NCBI RefSeq assembly: GCF_029910215.1
Contig: NZ_CP110397.1
Location: 434,001-498,000 of the forward strand
DNA length: 64,000 nucleotides
Direction of reading: 5' to 3'
Source: Paraburkholderia sp. D15
GTDB lineage: Bacteria > Pseudomonadota > Gammaproteobacteria > Burkholderiales > Burkholderiaceae
Shown here: in pieces, positions 59,851-64,000 of the stretch
Numbering within the stretch: position 1 is the stretch's first letter
Layout of the letters: every line of letters begins with the position of its first letter
Notes under the pieces: generated by a model
What the model saw: only the letters and a program-made list of their open reading frames with translations
Told to the model about the DNA's origin: nothing
Database searches by the model: none
Translations under genes and position numbers: made by a program

Positions 59851-60021
59851 CGTCTCATTGCGACGAACCGTCGCCAATCGTATGGATATCGCGGTGTCCA
59901 TGACCCTCATGTTGGATCGGTATGGACTTGAACTGATTCAGAAAAAGGCCGCATCAGTGTGCGGCCCGTACAGAAAGGGCGTTGCGCGTCGCGCGCAAGC
60001 CGGTATTGCCTGTTATTGCAG

Positions 60022-60048
60022 ATCGATGCGTCAAGGACGCGGTAGGTA
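60022..60048. repeat. Dispersed hairpin repeat, copy 4
   Basis: ATCGATGCGTC-AAG-GACGCGGTAGGTA, nearly the same as 47134-47160. Located in the noncoding region upstream of parM. Confidence 0.62.
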
Positions 60049-60120
60049 AGCAGCAGCATAAATCCGCGCGCCCGGGGTGCAGCTATCAAAAGCTGACCGG
60101 ATCAGGCGCGCTTTGCTGAC

Positions 60121-60150
60121 TTGACTTGCGAATACCCTCGATAGACTCGA
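60121..60150 (+). promoter_or_regulatory. TTGACTTGCG promoter-like site of parM
   Basis: TTGACT at 60121 with GATAGACT about 17 bases downstream. First promoter-like sequence before the parM-like gene. Confidence 0.4.
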
Positions 60151-60300
60151 TTCAGGATCAAAGCCGGACATGAAGTCCGACCTTGACCGTTCGTACTGCA
60201 AAAGTCCCAGATGATGTGCGACTTTGGCGACAGCATGAACTGAAACTCCTACTTGAAGTACGAGTTCGTCTTTATCAACCTTCACCTCCCGGAGTCTGAT

Positions 60301-61305
60301 TTGAAAACCCCCGTCTTCGCTATCGATGTTGGCTATGGCAACACGAAATCCGCGTACCGAGCCGCCAGTGGCACGGTCGCCACAGCGATGTATCCGTCTC
60401 TGGCGCCGCTCGCCGCGAGCCGGACCATCTCGAACTACGGCGAGTCGGTTCTGACCGGCCGGAAGGTGGCCATCATCCGCATCGACGATATCGAGTACGA
60501 GGTCGGGCCCGACGTGGCGCTGACCGCTGCATACGGCAACACCGGCCGCACACTCGCCGACGACTACGTGCTGTCCGACAACTACGCTGCACTTCTCGCC
60601 GGCGCTCTCCATTTCGCAGACGTCACGCAGATCGAGCGGCTGGTGCTGGGCCTGCCGGTGCACAACATGCAGAAATACGCGTCCGAACTGAAAGAGCGTT
60701 TCGCTGGCGAGTTGGACTTTGGTCAGGCCGGCGTGCACGTCGACAAAGCCATCGTCGTCCCGCAGCCGCTCGGCTCCCTCGTGTTCGCGTCCAGCAACCG
60801 TCAGAGCGAGTTTGGCCGCGACAGCGCCCATCTGGTAATCGACGTCGGGTACTTCACCACCGACTGGGTGTACGCCAACGGCTTCACGATGGACGACAAA
60901 CGCAGCGGCGGCCTGCCGGGCGGCGCATCCCAGATCTACCAGCGCATCGCGAGCCTGATCGCCAGGGATCAGGGCGAACCGGTCGACGACATCGAACGGA
61001 TCGACAAGGCGCTGCGCGAGCAAACGCCGTTCTTCTTCTACGGCCAGAACATCGTGCTCGACCCGTACGTCGAGCAATCCCAGCCGCTAATCAATGCGGT
61101 GGTCAAGGAGATGCAGAACTCGGTTGGCCGGTTGCCCAACGTTCGATCGATCATCCTGTCGGGTGGCGGCGCCGCACTCTACGCTTCGGCGATCCGCAAG
61201 GCGTTCCCTCGCGTCGTGATTCAAATCATCGAAGCGCCCTGCTTCGCGAACGTGCGCGGATTTCTCACCGTCGGCGAGACCGCCCTTGCCCGCGAACGGA
61301 AGTGA
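60301..61305 (+). CDS. ParM/StbA-like actin ATPase (PRTRC protein D type)
   Basis: 334 residues from TTG 60301, seven bases after GGAG; the same GGAGTCTGAT spacing precedes 33379. Actin-fold motifs: phosphate-1 VFAIDVGYGNTKSAY, phosphate-2 HLVIDVGYFTTDWVYANG and adenosine loop SIILSGGGAALYASAI. ParM filaments push plasmid copies apart. Together with the PRTRC-type ParB at 46557 it suggests remains of a PRTRC-like maintenance system. Confidence 0.88.
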   Translation: MKTPVFAIDVGYGNTKSAYRAASGTVATAMYPSLAPLAASRTISNYGESVLTGRKVAIIRIDDIEYEVGPDVALTAAYGNTGRTLADDYVLSDNYAALLAGALHFADVTQIERLVLGLPVHNMQKYASELKERFAGELDFGQAGVHVDKAIVVPQPLGSLVFASSNRQSEFGRDSAHLVIDVGYFTTDWVYANGFTMDDKRSGGLPGGASQIYQRIASLIARDQGEPVDDIERIDKALREQTPFFFYGQNIVLDPYVEQSQPLINAVVKEMQNSVGRLPNVRSIILSGGGAALYASAIRKAFPRVVIQIIEAPCFANVRGFLTVGETALARERK

Positions 61306-61315
61306 CGGTGAAGAG

Positions 61316-61651
61316 ATGGACGGTACGGACGAAAAGATAGAGATGACCATCACGATCAACCGGCTGGTCGCGCCGTTGCTTTACGACGCGCTCGCTGCCT
61401 GTCGAAGCCCGCGGCAGCGGGCCATGCGCCTGCGCGCGCTCGCTGAATCGGCTCTGCGTGAGCCAGTTCAACGAGGCAGTCATGATGTGAGCCCGCCTCA
61501 AGCAGTTCGGACCGCGATCGCAGCGCCGCGCGCAGAACTGGACGTTTCTCCGGAAGCCGATATCCAGATCCTGCGCATCGCGGAGGTCGAAGCGGGTGCG
61601 CACGACCCGGCGACCGACTCGCTCGCGGATGAGCTCTCTGGGTACTTCTAG
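61316..61651 (+). CDS. Possible ParR/StbB-like partner
   Basis: 111 residues, or 102 from the Met at 61343. Starts 10 bases after parM. TITINRLVAPLLYDALAACR followed by a basic helix (SPRQRAMRLRALAESALR) resembles a ribbon-helix-helix domain as in centromere-binding ParR/StbB. The rest is acidic. Assignment is mainly by position. Confidence 0.5.
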   Translation: MDGTDEKIEMTITINRLVAPLLYDALAACRSPRQRAMRLRALAESALREPVQRGSHDVSPPQAVRTAIAAPRAELDVSPEADIQILRIAEVEAGAHDPATDSLADELSGYF

Positions 61652-61674
61652 GAATCGCGGACGCGGCCGCCGCC

Positions 61675-61707
61675 TTGACTTCGCGGCTAATCGGGCATCA
61701 TGTACTT
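61675..61707 (+). promoter_or_regulatory. TTGACTTCGCG promoter-like site
   Basis: TTGACTTCGCG with TGTACTT 20 bases later. Upstream of the micro membrane protein at 61764. Confidence 0.42.
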
Positions 61708-61763
61708 AAAGCACCGGGCGACGGACGGCGTCCACCCCGGTGCGTCAACCGGGGAGAGTTTTC

Positions 61764-61913
61764 ATGGACACACTTCAGCTGTTTCATGCGGGTATGCTCG
61801 GCGAACCGCGCACGTGGGTGGGTTTTCTTCTGCTCGCCGCAGTCGCGGCCGCAGGCTGGTACGCGGGTGTTGCACTGTTCGACCGCTTCCACAAACCATC
61901 GACGGATGAGTAA
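61764..61913 (+). CDS. Micro membrane protein
   Basis: 49 residues with GGGGAGAG before the ATG. One transmembrane helix (WVGFLLLAAVAAAGWYAGVA). Stop overlaps the next start (TAATG), so the pair is co-translated. Confidence 0.58.
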   Translation: MDTLQLFHAGMLGEPRTWVGFLLLAAVAAAGWYAGVALFDRFHKPSTDE

Positions 61914-62158
61914 TGGACCAACTTCTTCGCTGCTACCGCGCGTTCGACGCTCTTCCGTTTATCGTCAAACGCGCCATCTACTGTTTCCTCTTCGTACTGC
62001 TCGGCCTGTACGGCGTACACGTCGGTCGGACCGACCTGGATACGGCAGGCAAGATCGAGTACATCGGCGCAATCGGATTTATCTGGGCGAGCGGCCTCTG
62101 GTATCCGTTGTGGATTCTTCTGCGGTGCATCATCTTCTTCAAGGTACGCCCGTGGTAA
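61913..62158 (+). CDS. Small two-helix membrane protein
   Basis: 81 residues. Helices AIYCFLFVLLGLYGVHVG and IGAIGFIWASGLWYPLWILL with short polar links. Coupled to the micro protein upstream and ended by the terminator at 62170. Confidence 0.6.
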   Translation: MDQLLRCYRAFDALPFIVKRAIYCFLFVLLGLYGVHVGRTDLDTAGKIEYIGAIGFIWASGLWYPLWILLRCIIFFKVRPW

Positions 62159-62169
62159 GCGTACAGACG

Positions 62170-62202
62170 AAAAAAAAGCGGCTCCCCTTGGGGAGCCGCT
62201 TT
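62170..62202. terminator. Strong bidirectional terminator with T8-CGTC tail on minus
   Basis: AAAGCGGCTCCCC/GGGGAGCCGCTTT, a 13-bp perfect stem between convergent genes. On the minus strand it is followed by eight T and CGTC. Confidence 0.88.
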
Positions 62203-62213
62203 CGCTTCGATAG

Positions 62214-62438
62214 TTAGTGCGACCTTTCGGCAGCAACAACTGCAAGGCGAAGTGCACAGAAATCCCACGCGGCGTCGAATGACGGGTCGCGAAACAGGTA
62301 ACACGTATTGCCTTGACCGCGACGGTCGATCACATCAAAACTTGCCGCATCCGACTTCATCGCCGGCCGATTGCCACCGGCTGCGCCTGACGAGCCGACG
62401 ATCGCAAAATCACCCAACAGCACCTGAAAAGAGCTCAT
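62214..62438 (-). CDS. Small hypothetical protein
   Basis: 74 residues from ATG 62438, six bases after GAGG; ATG 62444 lies too close to it. MSSFQVLLGDFAIVGSSGAA, then FDVIDRRGQGNTCYLFRD and DAAWDFCALRLAVVAAERS. Not recognised. Preceded by a decoy-type leader and followed by the 62170 terminator. Confidence 0.6.
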   Translation of the reverse strand: MSSFQVLLGDFAIVGSSGAAGGNRPAMKSDAASFDVIDRRGQGNTCYLFRDPSFDAAWDFCALRLAVVAAERSH

Positions 62439-62499
62439 TTCCATCCTCACAGAAAAAAGCCCGATGCGATATTCCCGGTGGGGAAATATCCCCACCGGG
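62438..62499 (-). promoter_or_regulatory. Decoy-loop leader RNA (weaker)
   Basis: Minus strand: 10-bp stem CCCGGTGGGG/CCCCACCGGG (62499-62490 with 62483-62474), loop ATATTT, flank AATATC-GCATC, then CGGGCTTTTTT, then GAGGATGG before ATG. The loop pairs well with the flank; pairing of GCATC with GGATG is short. The CGGGC-T6 part could also end transcription by pairing with GCCCG of the stem. Confidence 0.5.
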
Positions 62500-62522
62500 C
62501 TGGCTAAAAAAAGTTGGGTTAG

Positions 62523-63671
62523 CTAGGCAGTCGCAAGCACCCTGCGTTCGATTCCGACGGTCCTTCCGACGGGCACGATAAGACCATGCGGCGTCGAGAA
62601 TTTTGCAGACCACTGATCGGCAAAATCAGTCCCGCGTCGCTTCGGCCGATGAACAATCACCGTGAAGCCCTCGGCACGAAGCCGCTTTGCCAGCTCGACA
62701 CCCGCTGCTACGCCAGGCGACTTGCCCGTGCGCGGATCGACCTCGTCAAAGTCAACGAAGATGTGAACGACGCGGATGCCAAGTCCCTGCGGGACGACAA
62801 ACTGGCTCAACAGAATGCGGTTCAGGCAGTACCAGACCGGCACACCGGTTTCCATATGCGCAGCGTAGGCGGTTTCGAGCCCCTCGCCGACACCGATCTC
62901 GCCGTTCTCTGGCTCCATCAGTCGAACCGCACCACCGCGCAACGGATTAAGAGTCTTGTCGTTCAGCTTGTTGTCGAGGATCTCGCCATCCGGCGCGACG
63001 ATCCTGGCCTTTGCCGCAACAGACCGTTCGAGGAAGGTGCGATGCAACGTCCCAAGCCGGCCATCCGGCAGCTCAAAACGCGCGAGAATGCCGGGCCAGG
63101 AACCAAGAACTTTCTTCTCATGCCAGTACTCGAGCATCCCGAGCCGTAAAGCGCCTGAGGGCGGCGCCGTGAGACCGGGTACTCGCGACATGAGATAGCG
63201 ACGCGAAAGATCACCCTCTCGCTGCGCGTGCGCCCTGTTCCACATGTCGCTCAGCCGCTTTTCGACGAACGCAGGATCGGCCTTGCGTTTTGGAGAAGGC
63301 GCCGTGCGTCCATCGAGGGCATCGGTCGTCGTCCACCGGCCCGGCGGATTGCCGTCGATTTCGGTCATCAGGCGATACAGACCGATCCTGTTCAGCTTGC
63401 AGATGAGGCGAAGGCCGTCTCCGGCCATAGGTCTGCCGGCGTCACACTGCCGGCAGAACCAGTCACCGCGGCCTCGCTTGTTGTCGTAGGTGAATCGGTC
63501 GTTTCCCCCGCATACGGGGCACGCGCAGGCAACACCCATCAGGCTCGTGGCTGGAACGCCGTGCGCGACGAGAAGGGAAATCCATTGCTCGGCCGACAGG
63601 GTGAAGGTCGCGAGCTTGCGCTGCAACCACTCATACTGCTCCGGCGGTAGTTCCCGGCCATGTGCATTCAT
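62523..63671 (-). CDS. P4-alpha-like primase with zinc finger and Toprim
   Basis: 382 residues from ATG 63671 (AGGAGAGTGACCA). N-terminal zinc finger: CACPVCGGNDRFTYDN, then WFCRQCDAGRPMAGDG. Toprim region: EIGVGEGLETAYAA with the catalytic Glu, then VVHIFVDFDEVDPRTG with the D-x-D, and AKRLRAEGFTVIVHRPKRRG. No helicase domain, so it is a primase-only version used by plasmids and phages to start lagging-strand synthesis. Confidence 0.88.
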   Translation of the reverse strand: MNAHGRELPPEQYEWLQRKLATFTLSAEQWISLLVAHGVPATSLMGVACACPVCGGNDRFTYDNKRGRGDWFCRQCDAGRPMAGDGLRLICKLNRIGLYRLMTEIDGNPPGRWTTTDALDGRTAPSPKRKADPAFVEKRLSDMWNRAHAQREGDLSRRYLMSRVPGLTAPPSGALRLGMLEYWHEKKVLGSWPGILARFELPDGRLGTLHRTFLERSVAAKARIVAPDGEILDNKLNDKTLNPLRGGAVRLMEPENGEIGVGEGLETAYAAHMETGVPVWYCLNRILLSQFVVPQGLGIRVVHIFVDFDEVDPRTGKSPGVAAGVELAKRLRAEGFTVIVHRPKRRGTDFADQWSAKFSTPHGLIVPVGRTVGIERRVLATA

Positions 63672-64000
63672 TGGTCACTCTCCTTTTGGGAAGTGGGTTG
63701 TGGTCGATGCCTGAGACAGGCGTGAAAACGCGTGCTCAAAAAGCGGTCCGCGCATCGGGCGCAGGCGGCTTTTTCAGCAGCTGACGTTGGGGTAATAGGG
63801 AAAAGTGGCGAGCGGCGACGACGGGCAGTCGCTCGGCGCTGCTGGAAACACGATGGGCATCGCCACGCACCCGAAGGTGCGTCGCGATTCATAAGAACCT
63901 GTCTAACTGCTCGCGCCGGCCCCGCCGACGACGCGCACAAACAGGCGGAAAGTGACACGGTGCGCAAAAGCACGGCCGTGAAGGTAGGCCCAGCGATCGT
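63672..64000. other. Upstream region of the primase, no gene seen
   Basis: Contains a GCCTG/CAGGC hairpin at about 63706-63718 resembling the dispersed repeats (TCGATGCCTG-AGA-CAGGCG). A minus frame (63668-63973) overlaps the primase start and is Arg/Ala/Ser-rich without a ribosome-binding site. Confidence 0.4.

Larger units (their letters stand above)
59170..60300. other. Long noncoding region between integrase and parM
   Basis: About 1.1 kb. Frames on both strands are poor. It contains an imperfect inverted repeat (59799-59850), a copy of the dispersed hairpin repeat (60022), a TTGACT site (60121) and CGGAC/GTCCG and AAAGTC/GACTTT hairpins before parM. Position suits an attachment site, a partition centromere or an origin. 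Confidence 0.45.

Noticed and set aside
60031..61077. 348-codon minus-strand frame
   Set aside because: Complement of the parM-like gene, which has clear actin motifs and a good ribosome-binding site.
63668..63973. 101-codon minus-strand frame upstream of the primase
   Set aside because: Arg/Ala/Ser-rich, no ribosome-binding site, overlaps the primase start.
1..64000. CRISPR arrays, tRNA and rRNA genes
   Set aside because: Looked for regular direct repeats with spacers, and for tRNA-like and rRNA-like sequence, on reading through; none seen.

Overview
The window looks like accessory DNA from a high-GC betaproteobacterium of the Burkholderiaceae (Paraburkholderia, Caballeronia or Burkholderia type). 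This rests on an ImuA-ImuB-DnaE2 mutagenesis operon behind a LexA box, a Bv3F-type H-NS protein, three tandem Hsp20 genes, a ChrA transporter, and many small proteins of a kind common in Burkholderia accessory regions. No rRNA, tRNA or CRISPR array was seen.

Region 1 (1-18.7 kb) is stress-related cargo with insertion scars. It holds an IS66 end, a ChrA chromate transporter, a secreted peptide gene with an internal stop, an integrase fragment, a lipoprotein with a truncated-haemoglobin domain, imuA-imuB-dnaE2 followed by a DUF72 gene, three Hsp20 genes (one frameshifted), a response-regulator remnant, a glycine-zipper protein and a PfpI/DJ-1 protein.

Region 2 (18.7-32.3 kb) starts with a tyrosine-recombinase-like gene and a CopG/ParE toxin-antitoxin pair. 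It continues as a long run of very small same-strand genes, most of them preceded by a repeated GGAAAAC-type ribosome-binding module. Within it lie a small regulator flanked by palindromes, a VirB10-like exported domain, a Tlde1-like L,D-transpeptidase toxin with a candidate immunity gene, and an H-NS gene overlapping a nucleoside deoxyribosyltransferase gene.

Region 3 (32.3-64 kb) looks like a plasmid or integrated-plasmid backbone. On the minus strand (about 36-48.8 kb) are a phospholipase-D nuclease, an SbcC/Rad50-like ATPase and SbcD/Mre11-like nuclease, a PRTRC-type ParB cut short by an IS21 element, and an N-6 DNA methylase. A divergent intergenic region at 49.0 kb carries two opposed DnaA boxes. 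The plus strand then holds membrane and hypothetical proteins, DUF1173, an ASCH-domain protein, DUF5131 and a zinc-ribbon protein. At the right are a PD-(D/E)XK-like protein, an integrase with a Fis-like tail, a ParM-like actin and its possible partner, and a Toprim primase. UvrD-like helicase, PRC-barrel and a second integrase lie at its left edge.

The most unusual signal is that region 3 re-uses standard regulatory parts. At least six minus-strand genes have a leader with a GC stem-loop, then an anti-RBS strand, then the RBS; in several the loop copies the RBS, suggesting a bistable decoy switch. Four terminators share an identical U8-CGUC tail, four copies of a small hairpin repeat sit in intergenic regions, and TTGACTTCG-like sequences recur before plus-strand genes.
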